Positions 52,969 to 62,261 of a DNA stretch of 64,000 nt are shown in pieces (within the stretch, counting starts at the first letter, position 1; every line of letters starts with the position of its first letter). The stretch lies in NCBI GenBank assembly GCA_016841445.1, contig JAENZD010000001.1:1054001-1118000 (forward strand), given 5' to 3'. The position numbers were made by a program, and so were the translations under genes. The notes below the pieces were generated by a model that searched no databases, was not told the DNA's origin, and saw only the letters and a program-made list of their open reading frames with translations. This stretch comes from Anaerolineaceae bacterium (GTDB taxonomy: Bacteria; Chloroflexota; Anaerolineae; Anaerolineales; Anaerolineaceae).

Positions 52969-54264
52969 TCAATCAAAGAAATGGGGAAGAAATTTTCGGT
53001 TGGTTTCCAGCATATCATCCAATACAATCCCGATCTTGTCGGCCGAAGGACCAAGTGGATGTGCGAGCAGCGCTTCGTATGCAAATTTCCGGCTGCCAAG
53101 AACTGCAGCTTCAACCGTCATCAATTCATAGGCTTTAACCCTCGATACCAGGCTCCCACAGACTGGCGGCAGCGGTTTTGCCGGTATTGGAAATATCCCG
53201 GTTGATGTGACTCGACAGGGCATCTCCAAAACCCAGTCATTCGGCCAACCCGGGACAGCGCCGTTTTGGTGGATGTTCAGGACGTGAATCTCATTAAGGT
53301 TATTGTAATGGGCATTCATAAGCTGGGTCGCAACGGTTGAGTAATAAGCACCACCGCGCTGCATCAGGTCTTCAGGTATTTCATTCCGGTCTTTCTTTTG
53401 ATAAAGCTTCAGTAATTTTGCTTCGATCTCTAATACCACTTCTGCTCGAGACGGGGGCCACTGCTCCTGCAGCTTCAGGAATTTATCCCTGTAATAATAA
53501 TAGCGAAGGTAGCTGTTCGGCAGCATTCCTAAAATAGTCAACGTTTCAGGATCAAAAAGTGGATCTTCCGCTGATTTCATTTCATTTATCAATGTTTTCA
53601 TAATGAGAGGCCAGTAGTCCTGTCCCTCAACCTCAAAGCCATAATACCATGTCAGGTGGTTCAGCCCCAGGGTATTAATTTTGGCACTTTCAGACGGTAT
53701 TTCCTTTTCCAGTTTTTTTGAAATTTTGTTGAGGATTTCCATTTTGGTGGTCAATGCTGCATTACAGACACCAACAGCATTCACAATTGGCGCGAACCTC
53801 ATCAGGGCCTCAGTAATTAACCCTGAAGGGTTAGTGAAGTTGATCAATAGGGCATTCGGTGCAGACTTACGGATCTCTTCTGCAATATCCAGGATGACCG
53901 GGATGGTGCGCAAAGCTTTCGCCATTCCGCCAACACCGGTTGTTTCCTGGCCGATCAGCCCGTTGCGCTTTCCCAGGTACTCATCATTTCGCCGGGCTTC
54001 CATTTGACCTACCCTGAGCTGTGTAATGACATATGAGGCATCACGAATGGCGTTTGATCGCTCCTGGCTTAATCTGATTTTGAACCGAGCATTTTTTACT
54101 TCTGCCATGTGTTTAACGAAATTTCCGACAATGTCGAGGCGTTTTTTATCAATGTCCATTAACCATAATTCATCAATCGGAAAAACATCCTGGCGATCAA
54201 TAAAACCTTGCAGCAATTCAGGTGTGTAGGTGGATCCGCCCCCAATCACGGTTACCTTTAGCAT
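52969..54264 (-). CDS. GH4-family 6-phospho-beta-glucosidase-like enzyme
   Basis: The 431-residue protein has the NAD-binding VTVIGGGSTYTPELLQG, the GH4 motifs NFTNPSGLITEAL and GVCNA, and the metal-binding GLNHLTWYYG. GH4 enzymes use NAD+ and Mn2+ with a redox elimination mechanism, usually on 6-phospho-glycosides. No PTS genes are near, so the adjacent kinase may supply the phosphorylated substrate. GAGGG precedes the ATG. Confidence 0.92.
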   Translation of the reverse strand: MLKVTVIGGGSTYTPELLQGFIDRQDVFPIDELWLMDIDKKRLDIVGNFVKHMAEVKNARFKIRLSQERSNAIRDASYVITQLRVGQMEARRNDEYLGKRNGLIGQETTGVGGMAKALRTIPVILDIAEEIRKSAPNALLINFTNPSGLITEALMRFAPIVNAVGVCNAALTTKMEILNKISKKLEKEIPSESAKINTLGLNHLTWYYGFEVEGQDYWPLIMKTLINEMKSAEDPLFDPETLTILGMLPNSYLRYYYYRDKFLKLQEQWPPSRAEVVLEIEAKLLKLYQKKDRNEIPEDLMQRGGAYYSTVATQLMNAHYNNLNEIHVLNIHQNGAVPGWPNDWVLEMPCRVTSTGIFPIPAKPLPPVCGSLVSRVKAYELMTVEAAVLGSRKFAYEALLAHPLGPSADKIGIVLDDMLETNRKFLPHFFD

Positions 54265-54368
54265 GTCTAACCCTCAGTTCTTTGTTTCTTTTCAGTGTTT
54301 TAATTATAATGGGCATCAGAACAATTTGGAAATATTACCAATTTTTTCGGTTCAAAGGATTGATCCTC

Positions 54369-55484
54369 ATGCGAGTTAAATGTTTTGAATGTGGCAAGGA
54401 AGGTGATCTAACGATAGAAGCATGGTGCTGCAACTGCGGTGGGGCGTGGGAACCTGCAGGAATTCCTCCGTTTGATCTTAATGCGATTAAAAAGGGTGAT
54501 TCCTCCATCTGGCGTTACGGGAGCATATTAGGTCTTGATATTCTAGAGCCTTTCAAAAGGATGGGTGTGGGGTGGACGCCGCTGGTACCCGTCAAAATAT
54601 TTGATAAAAACACGTTATTGAAACTTGAATATTTATCACCTTCTGGATCATTTAAGGATCGAGGGGTGAACACGATGGTCAACCAGCTCATCTCCATGAA
54701 TGTTAATACCATTGTGGAGGATTCATCGGGTAATGCTGGGGCATCCGTGGCAGCTCATGCGGCCCGATTTGGCTTAAACGGACGGATTTTTGTCCCTGAG
54801 TATGCATCTCCCGGGAAGATAAAGCAGATAGCAGATTATGGTGTGGAAGTGATCACTATTCAGGGTACCCGCAGAGACGTTGAGAAGGCCGCACAGGCCG
54901 CTATTATGCCAGGGGTAGCTTATGCCTCACATGCTTATCATCCGGCTTACCTGGCGGGTCAGGTTACGGCTGCTTATGAATGTTGGGAGCAGTTGGGAGG
55001 AAAAGCCCCGGATTGGATCCTGCTGCCGGTAGCACAAGGCGGGCAGTTCCTGGGGTACTGGTTTGGTTTCAGCTATCTGCTACAGGCTGGATTGATAGAG
55101 AAAATGCCTCATATGGTTGCAGTTCAATCCGCGCAAGTTGCACCTATCTTTCATGCTTGGCGGAAAGGACTTGGTGATATTCCTGGTGTTGAAGCTTTAG
55201 GTCCCACGTTAGCTGAAGGTGTGGCGATCGGTAAACCAGTTCGGGGAAAACGCATACTGCAAGCGCTCCGTGAAACAGACGGTCGGGTTATAGCCATAAA
55301 TGAAACTGAGATCATTGATGCTCAAAAACTGTGCTCCCGACTTGGATACTTCATTGAGCTCACGAGCGCATTGGCTGTCGCCGGTATGAAACATTTATTA
55401 GATGAGATAACTGAGGAAGAGGATATTCTTTTACCCTTAACTGGAAATGGGTTGAAAGGTGTGCCAAAAATTTATTCTGGGTAG
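54369..55484 (+). CDS. thrC: Threonine synthase
   Basis: The 371-residue PLP enzyme converts O-phosphohomoserine to threonine. It starts with a zinc-ribbon-like CFECGK...CCNCGG segment, as in the short threonine synthase class. The PLP Lys is in SPSGSFKDRGV, followed by EDSSGNAGASVAAHAA. The first in-frame ATG at 54222 lies inside GH4 and would add an unrelated 49-residue extension. The ATG at 54369 has AAAGGA nine bases upstream. It is divergent from GH4. Confidence 0.92.
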   Translation: MRVKCFECGKEGDLTIEAWCCNCGGAWEPAGIPPFDLNAIKKGDSSIWRYGSILGLDILEPFKRMGVGWTPLVPVKIFDKNTLLKLEYLSPSGSFKDRGVNTMVNQLISMNVNTIVEDSSGNAGASVAAHAARFGLNGRIFVPEYASPGKIKQIADYGVEVITIQGTRRDVEKAAQAAIMPGVAYASHAYHPAYLAGQVTAAYECWEQLGGKAPDWILLPVAQGGQFLGYWFGFSYLLQAGLIEKMPHMVAVQSAQVAPIFHAWRKGLGDIPGVEALGPTLAEGVAIGKPVRGKRILQALRETDGRVIAINETEIIDAQKLCSRLGYFIELTSALAVAGMKHLLDEITEEEDILLPLTGNGLKGVPKIYSG

Positions 55485-55666
55485 TCAGAAAAACCCTTAA
55501 GAAAGGCAGCCAGTTTTTGCAGCTTATTACAAGTGGAAAAGACAGACGACAAATAACAAGCGGGTTTTTAAGAACGATACTAAGCAATCCAGAAATTAGG
55601 GGGGTGTAAATCTGAGAAAAATATTGTATTCTTGAGGAGGTTAGACCTTTAGGTTAGGAGATCTGA

Positions 55667-56653
55667 ATGAAAGAAGAAGCATTTCGCGAATACCTCACAA
55701 AACGAGGGTTACCTGGGGTTGAGGTAGAATCGCATGTCCGGTTTATTAGTGAACTTGAGATCCGTTTAAACCAAGATTCTGCATCCTGGGCTTTTGAAGA
55801 TCTCAGCCAAGAGTCAACACAGGCAATCGTGGATGATTTGATTTTGCGCGGGGAGAATACGATTCAGAATTTACTGGCTCTTGCTAGATATGCATATCTC
55901 ATGAAAAATGATGCAATGTATTCGAAATTGTTCCAACTCCTGGATGGTTATGAGGCGATGGATAATCTTTATATCAGATTAGGCAATTATGTGGGCGAGG
56001 ATTTACGTGATATTGTTTTTGAGGATCTTCCATTACAACCACTAGGAGTATCCAACCAGGAAAAATCAAAATTTACTGGTCGCGTTTTGCGCCGAATGAC
56101 ACGTATTTTCGAAGAGAGCACCTGCCGCGAAATTCTAAGTGACAGCCTGAGGGATTTGCTAGATGTGAATTACCAGGAAGATTACCAAGCATTTCATGAA
56201 TATTGTGATGGCGATATTGATGCATATCTGGATTGGAAAGGGGCCAGATTTACAGAAAATTTACAGGACTTTAATAAACGGCAAGCATTGTGGTTTGGTC
56301 AAGAAATAACGGAGGATGTCCTATCCTTTGTGAAGAGCAACCCACAAATCGGTCGTGGTATTCATGAAGGTAATGTAATCATCGAAACAAAGATTCCCTA
56401 CAATACAAAAGCTTATCTAGAAGAAAGTGATCCTGATAAGAAACGCTACCATTATTGCCATTGTCCGTGGGCAAAAGAATCACTGAGAAAGAAAGATTAT
56501 AAGATATCGCCAATCTTTTGCCAGTGTTCTGCTGGCTTTCATAAACGCCCATATGAGGTCATATTTGAACAACCCCTGAAAGCCGATGTGTTAAAAAGCG
56601 TTTTGGCCGAGGATGATGTTTGCCAATTTGCTATTCATTTACCTGGAGATTGA
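55667..56653 (+). CDS. DUF6144-like hypothetical protein
   Basis: The 328-residue soluble protein is helical in its first two thirds. It carries a C-terminal cysteine-rich part: YHYCHCPWAKE and, about 25 residues later, FCQCSAGFHKRPYEV. This resembles the DUF6144 group known mainly from anaerobes. The two Cys pairs might bind a metal or react with a substrate. The ATG has TTAGGAG spaced six bases upstream. No function is established; neighbours give no clue. Confidence 0.7.
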   Translation: MKEEAFREYLTKRGLPGVEVESHVRFISELEIRLNQDSASWAFEDLSQESTQAIVDDLILRGENTIQNLLALARYAYLMKNDAMYSKLFQLLDGYEAMDNLYIRLGNYVGEDLRDIVFEDLPLQPLGVSNQEKSKFTGRVLRRMTRIFEESTCREILSDSLRDLLDVNYQEDYQAFHEYCDGDIDAYLDWKGARFTENLQDFNKRQALWFGQEITEDVLSFVKSNPQIGRGIHEGNVIIETKIPYNTKAYLEESDPDKKRYHYCHCPWAKESLRKKDYKISPIFCQCSAGFHKRPYEVIFEQPLKADVLKSVLAEDDVCQFAIHLPGD

Positions 56654-56767
56654 TTTAAGCAATAAGCAATGATATTAAGAGCATAATTGAATAGTGTTGT
56701 TATTTAACCTTAAAACTCTGATAAAATTCTGGCATTGATTTATGATCAATCGTTAAAAGGATACTTA

Positions 56768-57436
56768 ATGAACCATCCGTCTGGCATTGCCATTTCAAAG
56801 TGTATCTATCAAATAGACCAAGTATTAACCGCTCCCAGGATAACTGAGCAAGAGACAATTGAAGGCTGCCAAACGGCTGTTCAGTCACAGGTTTCAACTG
56901 TCTGGGTCAAACCCTGTTATGTTCGCCAGACAATCAACGTCTTTCACAACACATCGCTTAATATCGGGACTTTTATTGGATATCCATATGGCATCAATAC
57001 CACTTATGTAAAATTGGCTGAAACCAAACGAGCATTGTCTGAAGGGGCGATTATGGCGGGACTATCCCTTAATGTGGGAGACATTGTCGGAGAAAATTAC
57101 ACAGCGATCATTGAAGAGATTAAATGTATAAGCGGTCTAGCTCGCATGAATGGCGCGGGTTGTTTGGTATTGATAGATCTTTCGCTTTTAGATGTTCCAC
57201 AGGTTTTGCACATAGCGGAAGCCGCGGTGAAGGGAGGTGCAGATGGAGCCATTCTACGCGTTGAGAACGAAATAGATCCAAAGACTGAACAATTTACAGA
57301 ATTAGTTGACAATCTCAGAGGGAATAATTTATCAACGACTCTTCATATTGCAGGCCAAATGTCAATAGAAAAATTAGAGGTCGTTTTAGAGGCTGGTTTC
57401 GGTCGTATTGGAATGCCTATAAGTCAGAAACTGTAA
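56768..57436 (+). CDS. DeoC-like aldolase-fold protein lacking the Schiff-base lysine motif
   Basis: The 222-residue protein follows the deoxyribose-phosphate aldolase barrel: VSTVWVKPCYVR, then IGTFIGYPYG, then the SLNVGDIVGENY region. However the motif that holds the catalytic Lys in DeoC (KTSTGF) is replaced around GADGAILRVENEI, and the K-x-x-GG motif becomes IAGQM. It is therefore probably not a true DERA. AAAGGA supports the ATG at 56768 over an earlier start. Confidence 0.7.
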   Translation: MNHPSGIAISKCIYQIDQVLTAPRITEQETIEGCQTAVQSQVSTVWVKPCYVRQTINVFHNTSLNIGTFIGYPYGINTTYVKLAETKRALSEGAIMAGLSLNVGDIVGENYTAIIEEIKCISGLARMNGAGCLVLIDLSLLDVPQVLHIAEAAVKGGADGAILRVENEIDPKTEQFTELVDNLRGNNLSTTLHIAGQMSIEKLEVVLEAGFGRIGMPISQKL

Positions 57437-57486
57437 ATAATGAGATTTAATCAGTTTTTTCCAAGCTTAATATTTCTTTTAACGAC

Positions 57487-57690
57487 CTAAACCTCACCAG
57501 CATTCACCAACCTGGCGAAATGCTCAAAAGAGCGATCATACGTTGCCTCAGCCCTGTCAGGGAAAGCACACGCTGGGAGTTCACGCATCCTCAAGTGGTA
57601 ACTGATACAGTCGCAGCAGATACCCTTTCTTGGGCAGGGGGAATAAGAACAATTGCAGTTTTTGTGATTCCGTTCTTTTTTACAATCCAT
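57487..57690 (-). CDS. Small cysteine-rich protein (DUF6485-like)
   Basis: The 67-residue protein has eight cysteines in its first 41 residues (C3, C12, C14, C19, C25, C26, C28, C41), a metal-binding pattern resembling DUF6485 proteins of anaerobes. The start at 57690 follows AGGAGAGAA; a longer frame is rejected. It is alone on the minus strand between plus-strand genes. Function unknown. Confidence 0.75.
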   Translation of the reverse strand: MDCKKERNHKNCNCSYSPCPRKGICCDCISYHLRMRELPACAFPDRAEATYDRSFEHFARLVNAGEV

Positions 57691-57853
57691 TTCTCTCCTA
57701 ATGACAGTTAGGTTTAGTCGTAGCACCTATTCTAATATGCGATTAAATAATTCGCAAATCTAACATTTTAGAACATCCTTCACTATTCAATCCCAAAAAA
57801 TTGGCTAAATTAAGGTATATTTACTGGGTGAAAGATAGAGAAGGAATGAATCA

Positions 57854-58567
57854 ATGGACCATTTTAAAATATTACTTTTGATTGCTAGGCCTGCAGCAGG
57901 CAAGAGCGAAATCATCCACTTCCTCAAACAAACCCCGATTGAGGAAAGATTGGCGCAGTTCCATATTGGAGTATTTGAGGAGATTGATGATTTCCCTATG
58001 CTTTGGACCTGGTTTGAAGAAGATGCGCTTCTTGAGAAAATGGGGAAACCACGCCTCCACACCACATCAGACGGGTATTTCAAAGAAGAATATTTTTGGA
58101 ATTTGCTGATTGAACGGATGAGTTTGGACTATCGGAAGTTAATGCGAGATTATTTGGGTCACACAGTCATCCTGGAATTCTCCCGAGGATCAGAGCACGG
58201 GGGGTATCAGAGTGCTTTTCAGCATCTTTCTGACGAAATATTGGAAAACATGGCAATTCTATATCTTGATGTGCCCTGGGAAGAATCTTTGCGAAAGAAT
58301 CGCGCAAGGTTCAATCCAAACCGGCCAGACAGCATCCTTGAGCATGGGTTGCCGGATGAAAAACTTGAGAAGTTATATCGGGAGACAGATTGGGATTCAT
58401 TAATTAAAGCCCAAAATGGCTTTCTGCAAATCAAAGGGATAAATGTTCCTTATAGTGTGTTCGACAACGCAGACGATGTCACAACGAATCCGGGGGAGGT
58501 GTTAGAAAGACGACTCAAAAAGGCATTAGATTTGTTGTGGAGCAGGTATACAACCAGACGCGAATAA
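57854..58567 (+). CDS. P-loop nucleotide-binding protein, kinase-like
   Basis: The 237-residue protein starts with a Walker A-like ARPAAGKSEI (about residues 11-20). It shows the alpha/beta alternation of nucleoside/nucleotide kinases, with VILEFSRGSEHGGY and a LYLDVPWEESLRKNRAR lid-like segment. It may phosphorylate a small molecule. AAGGAATGAATCA precedes the ATG. No family could be named with confidence. Confidence 0.7.
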   Translation: MDHFKILLLIARPAAGKSEIIHFLKQTPIEERLAQFHIGVFEEIDDFPMLWTWFEEDALLEKMGKPRLHTTSDGYFKEEYFWNLLIERMSLDYRKLMRDYLGHTVILEFSRGSEHGGYQSAFQHLSDEILENMAILYLDVPWEESLRKNRARFNPNRPDSILEHGLPDEKLEKLYRETDWDSLIKAQNGFLQIKGINVPYSVFDNADDVTTNPGEVLERRLKKALDLLWSRYTTRRE

Positions 58568-58710
58568 GGAAAATTATTTCGTCTCGAATTAATTTATATA
58601 TTTCGTATAGATTATAAGTCATTATGTGATTTATGCACCTGCTTTCGTGATTTGCCTTAAGTGGCGCATTTTCAGCTGGCAAAGAATATTAATTTTTTAA
58701 AAAGGAAAAA

Positions 58711-59898
58711 ATGTCTCAGAAAGGTTTCAAAATTCTACTTGGATTGGTTGGCTTGATTATACTTCTTATTGCTTTGGTCCCAAAGATATTTGACTACATC
58801 AATCAGCCTGATGAAGAAGAAACCATTATCGGCTACAGTACGGATACGGAAGTCGCAGTGGTTGAAACAATTATTGAAGAGGGGGAGGTAACTTTAGGGG
58901 ATGTGACACAACCTTATCAAAAACTCCTTGTGAGGGTCATGGAAGGGGAGTACACGAATTTAACATACGAAATAGACTATGGAAACCGCCAAATCAGGCA
59001 AAATATGGTGCAACTGCAGGTTGGAGATAAGATCATGGTCACCATTTCCTCGCTGCCTGATGGAACAGTGAGTGCTTTTTTTTCTGATTATTATCGGAAA
59101 AATTCATTGCTGTTGCTGTTTGGCATTTTTATTGGGGCAAGCATACTGATCAGCGGATGGAAAGGCGTACGGTCCCTGATTGGAATCCTCTTGAGTTTGG
59201 CAGTGATCATTTTGATCATCCTGCCAGGCATGCAGCAGGGGAGAGACCCGCTTTCTATCAGTATTTTGGGCTCTTTTCTATTCGTTGGTTTCAGCCTTTA
59301 TATCATCTATGGATGGAATGTAAAGACACACGCAGCCGTTCTGGGATCTTTTATCGCCCTGGTTATTATAGGTGTGCTTGCTTTCTTTTTTGTGAGCAAT
59401 GCCAGATTAACGGGCTATGGCGATGAAAATATGCTGTATATCTCACAACTGACACAAAATACACTTGACGTACGAAGTCTTTTATTGGCAGGCATCCTGA
59501 TAGGTACATTAGGGGTTTTAGATGACCTGGTCATTTCCCAGGCATCGGCTGTGTTTGAGTTATTTCGCAGCGCTCCAAACCAATCTTTTAGAAATTTATT
59601 CAAATCAGCCATGAACATTGGACAAGATCATATAGCTGCTACGGTTAATACGCTGGTACTGGCTTATGCAGGGGCATCTCTCCCTATGCTTCTTCTCTTT
59701 TCCTTCCGAAATGTCGATTTTGGATTGGCGATCAACCTTGAGTTTATCGCCGAAGAGATCGTGCGAACAGTGATTGGATCGCTTGGACTCTTTGCTGCAG
59801 TTCCAATAACAACAGCGCTGGCAGCCATCATTGCTGTCAAATATAGGGGATTAGGTAAGCTCAAGGTATATTTAGGTCCATTAAACGAGGAACGATAA
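58711..59898 (+). CDS. YibE/F-family membrane protein
   Basis: The 395-residue protein has one N-terminal membrane helix, an extracytoplasmic beta-rich domain of about 100 residues, then seven or so helices. The family motifs are VRSLIGILLSLAVI, LGVLDDLVISQASAVFEL and AYAGASLPMLLLF. It is a predicted transporter-like protein of unknown substrate. AAGGA precedes the ATG. There is no operon partner. Confidence 0.9.
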   Translation: MSQKGFKILLGLVGLIILLIALVPKIFDYINQPDEEETIIGYSTDTEVAVVETIIEEGEVTLGDVTQPYQKLLVRVMEGEYTNLTYEIDYGNRQIRQNMVQLQVGDKIMVTISSLPDGTVSAFFSDYYRKNSLLLLFGIFIGASILISGWKGVRSLIGILLSLAVIILIILPGMQQGRDPLSISILGSFLFVGFSLYIIYGWNVKTHAAVLGSFIALVIIGVLAFFFVSNARLTGYGDENMLYISQLTQNTLDVRSLLLAGILIGTLGVLDDLVISQASAVFELFRSAPNQSFRNLFKSAMNIGQDHIAATVNTLVLAYAGASLPMLLLFSFRNVDFGLAINLEFIAEEIVRTVIGSLGLFAAVPITTALAAIIAVKYRGLGKLKVYLGPLNEER

Positions 59899-59927
59899 TC
59901 TCTTGAGAAATATTACAGATCGACCAC

Positions 59928-59956
59928 TTGAGTGTTTGAGCGCACCAAAATATAAA
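59928..59956 (+). promoter_or_regulatory. Candidate promoter of the MFS gene
   Basis: TTGAGT (59928-59933), a 17-bp spacer and TATAAA (59951-59956) predict a start near 59963 and a leader of about 70 nt. Confidence 0.45.
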
Positions 59957-60032
59957 TTTATCGCGGGCTTTACTCTGACACAGCCTGATGATAAGATTAC
60001 CCAGCTAAATTCAATATATAGGATAACTATTC

Positions 60033-61226
60033 ATGATAAAAGACATTATGGCCAGGAAAAATAAGGAAATCTTCTACTTTATAACTTATGGGTTAAGCTG
60101 TATTTCGCTAGGTCTAGCAACTGCAGCAATTGGTCCATTATTACCGTCACTGGCTGATTTCGCAAAGGTAACACTTGGTCAGATCAGCTTTTTATTCACA
60201 GCACACAGCCTTGGGTATTTATTGGGTTCATCCGGCGGCGGAAGATTGTTTGACCGGTTCAAAGGTCATATCCTCATGCTCATCGCGAGCTTTTTAATGA
60301 TAATGATGAGCATCTTTATCCCTTTATCAACATCATTCTATCTCCTTTTGTTGGCTATCTTCATACTAGGATTGGGCCAGGGAATTGTGGATGTCGGGTC
60401 CAATGTAAATTTGATGTGGGTCTACAAATCCCGAGTGGGTCCATATATGAACGGATTGCATTTCTTCTTTGGTTTAGGCGCTTTTCTATCCCCTATCATC
60501 ATTCAGAATATTATGCGGTTTACTGATGGAACCCTCACCTGGCCTTTTTGGATCCTAGCGATATTATATATTCCTGGATTGATTGGCTTGTTCCTCCTCA
60601 AATCCCCATCAAATCCAGAAAAAAGTAAGACGGAAACGAATGCTAAACCTACCAATGTTTGGTTGGTCATACTGATGGTCGTATTGTTTTTTATCTATGT
60701 AGGTGTGGAAATGGGATTTGGTGGATGGATCTACACCTACGCGATTGAAGTAAAAATCATGAATGAAAGTAATGCTGCCTATATTAACTCCCTGTATTGG
60801 GGTGCGTTAACCATTGGGCGATTACTAACAGTTTTTATTTCAAGAAAGCTGCCGCCTTCGAAAATATTAATCGGGAATTTTTCTCTGGCGATTTTAGCCC
60901 TTACTGTTATCCTTATTTGGCCTCTAACGTCTACAGCGATTTGGATAGGCTCAGCTGGATTAGGGTTTGCATTATCATCAATTTTCCCAACTTTATTGGT
61001 TTTAGGTGAAACGCGCATGAGGATCACAGGCGGCATCACCGGGCTATTTTTTCTGGGAAGCAGCATCGGTGGGATGGTTGTTCCCATGGTTCTAGGACAA
61101 ATTATTGAATTTTTAGGCAGCTATGAAATTATGGCAACCTTATTGGGTTTGGTTTTAGTGGGTTTTGTGGTACTAATTTCAGTGATTGCAGCATCCAACC
61201 GAGCTGGTGAAAAAGAGAGAGTCTAA
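60033..61226 (+). CDS. Major facilitator superfamily transporter
   Basis: The 397-residue protein has 12 predicted membrane helices in two bundles. The FucP-like loop SSGGGRLFDRFKG after helix 2 and a charged linker (SNPEKSKTETNAK) lie between the halves. It probably moves a sugar or small metabolite by proton symport. The ATG follows AGGAT at good spacing. It is convergent with degV. The substrate cannot be inferred. Confidence 0.9.
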   Translation: MIKDIMARKNKEIFYFITYGLSCISLGLATAAIGPLLPSLADFAKVTLGQISFLFTAHSLGYLLGSSGGGRLFDRFKGHILMLIASFLMIMMSIFIPLSTSFYLLLLAIFILGLGQGIVDVGSNVNLMWVYKSRVGPYMNGLHFFFGLGAFLSPIIIQNIMRFTDGTLTWPFWILAILYIPGLIGLFLLKSPSNPEKSKTETNAKPTNVWLVILMVVLFFIYVGVEMGFGGWIYTYAIEVKIMNESNAAYINSLYWGALTIGRLLTVFISRKLPPSKILIGNFSLAILALTVILIWPLTSTAIWIGSAGLGFALSSIFPTLLVLGETRMRITGGITGLFFLGSSIGGMVVPMVLGQIIEFLGSYEIMATLLGLVLVGFVVLISVIAASNRAGEKERV

Positions 61227-61270
61227 ATTTATCGCAAGGTATTTCTCTTGCAATTTTGTTTGAAAAAATT

Positions 61271-62101
61271 TTATTGAGTAATATATAGAACGCCGATTGT
61301 GTTCGGACCGCAGTGACTGGCGATAGTTGCACCTGCCAGCGTTGTCAGAACCTCCTTGACGGGAGCTAGGTTCTTTAGATTTTCCACCAGGTAAGCTGCA
61401 TCCTCGTTACAGCCAGTATGCGTGACAAACACACGGGTCAGATCGACGTTTGGAAGATCTCTCTCAAAATTCTTTAATAAGGAATCAAGAGCTTTTTTAC
61501 GGCTGCCGCGCACTTTATCTAACACACCTAAGGTACCATCTTCACGCACGTGGATGACTGGCCGGATTTTCAACATGCTCCCGAAAATAGCTTGCAAAGC
61601 AGTACACCTGCCACCTTTGTAGAGATAGTCCATTGTATCGATCACGAAAGCCGTTTTTACCTTCTTTCGCATAGCATTTATTGCTTGAACAATCTCTGCT
61701 TGTGATTTTCCTTCGTCTCGTAGATCCGCGGCTTTAAGTGCTAAAAGTCCAATCCCTGTTGAGAGATTAAGAGAATCTATTAGGTACAACTGATCATTAT
61801 TCACCTGCTTTCCTGCCAATTCCGCATTTTGCATGGTCGCTGAAAGCCTTGAAGATAATCCCAAATAAATGACATTTCCCTCACGATCAAAAAAATCTAT
61901 AAATTCCTTCAAAGAAGGTGCTGCAGTTTTTGGGAGTTCTCCTGTCTGGTCGACACTGGAAAAGAGTTGAGAAAGTGTCAACTCATTATCTAGGTGATCT
62001 TTTTCATTGACAAGAACATGAAGAGGAATTGCTTCTAATTGATGCGTAGTAAGTAACAGCTGGCTGAGATCAGCACAGCTGTCGGTTAAAATGTTTAGCA
62101 T
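61271..62101 (-). CDS. DegV-family fatty-acid-binding protein
   Basis: The 276-residue protein has the DegV pattern: ILTDSCADLS, PLHVLVNEKDHLD, TAAPSLKEF, and the C-terminal SHCGPNTIGVLYI. DegV/FakB proteins bind a fatty acid and present it to the kinase FakA for phosphorylation. The ATG at 62101 with GAGGT upstream gives the canonical N-terminus; the longer frame is rejected. No FakA gene is in the window. Confidence 0.93.
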   Translation of the reverse strand: MLNILTDSCADLSQLLLTTHQLEAIPLHVLVNEKDHLDNELTLSQLFSSVDQTGELPKTAAPSLKEFIDFFDREGNVIYLGLSSRLSATMQNAELAGKQVNNDQLYLIDSLNLSTGIGLLALKAADLRDEGKSQAEIVQAINAMRKKVKTAFVIDTMDYLYKGGRCTALQAIFGSMLKIRPVIHVREDGTLGVLDKVRGSRKKALDSLLKNFERDLPNVDLTRVFVTHTGCNEDAAYLVENLKNLAPVKEVLTTLAGATIASHCGPNTIGVLYITQ

Positions 62102-62207
62102 AATGACCTCATAAATAATAAGAATAAAAGATAATGGCTGTATTATATCAGATTGTTTTCCGTGGAAATTCTTTGAGACGATTGCCAAATTGAGCTTTTT
62201 CTCTTTC

Positions 62208-62244
62208 TTTAAAAAGAAAAGCTCCCAGTCTGAATGGGAGCTTT
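62208..62244 (-). terminator. Terminator of the phosphonate-type ABC operon
   Basis: Perfect arms AAAGCTCCCA and TGGGAGCTTT (62218-62227, 62235-62244) are followed on the minus strand by a T-rich run. It lies 18 bp after the permease stop codon. Confidence 0.88.
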
Positions 62245-62261
62245 ATTGAAGATATTATTTT

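Noticed and set aside
52959-53114. Longer N-terminus for the BadF-type kinase
   Set aside because: It would read through the end of GH4 in another frame, and the canonical N-terminus and ribosome site are at 52958.
54222-54368. Longer N-terminus for threonine synthase
   Set aside because: It would overlap the divergent GH4 start, and the extra residues do not match the family. The inner ATG has a good ribosome site.
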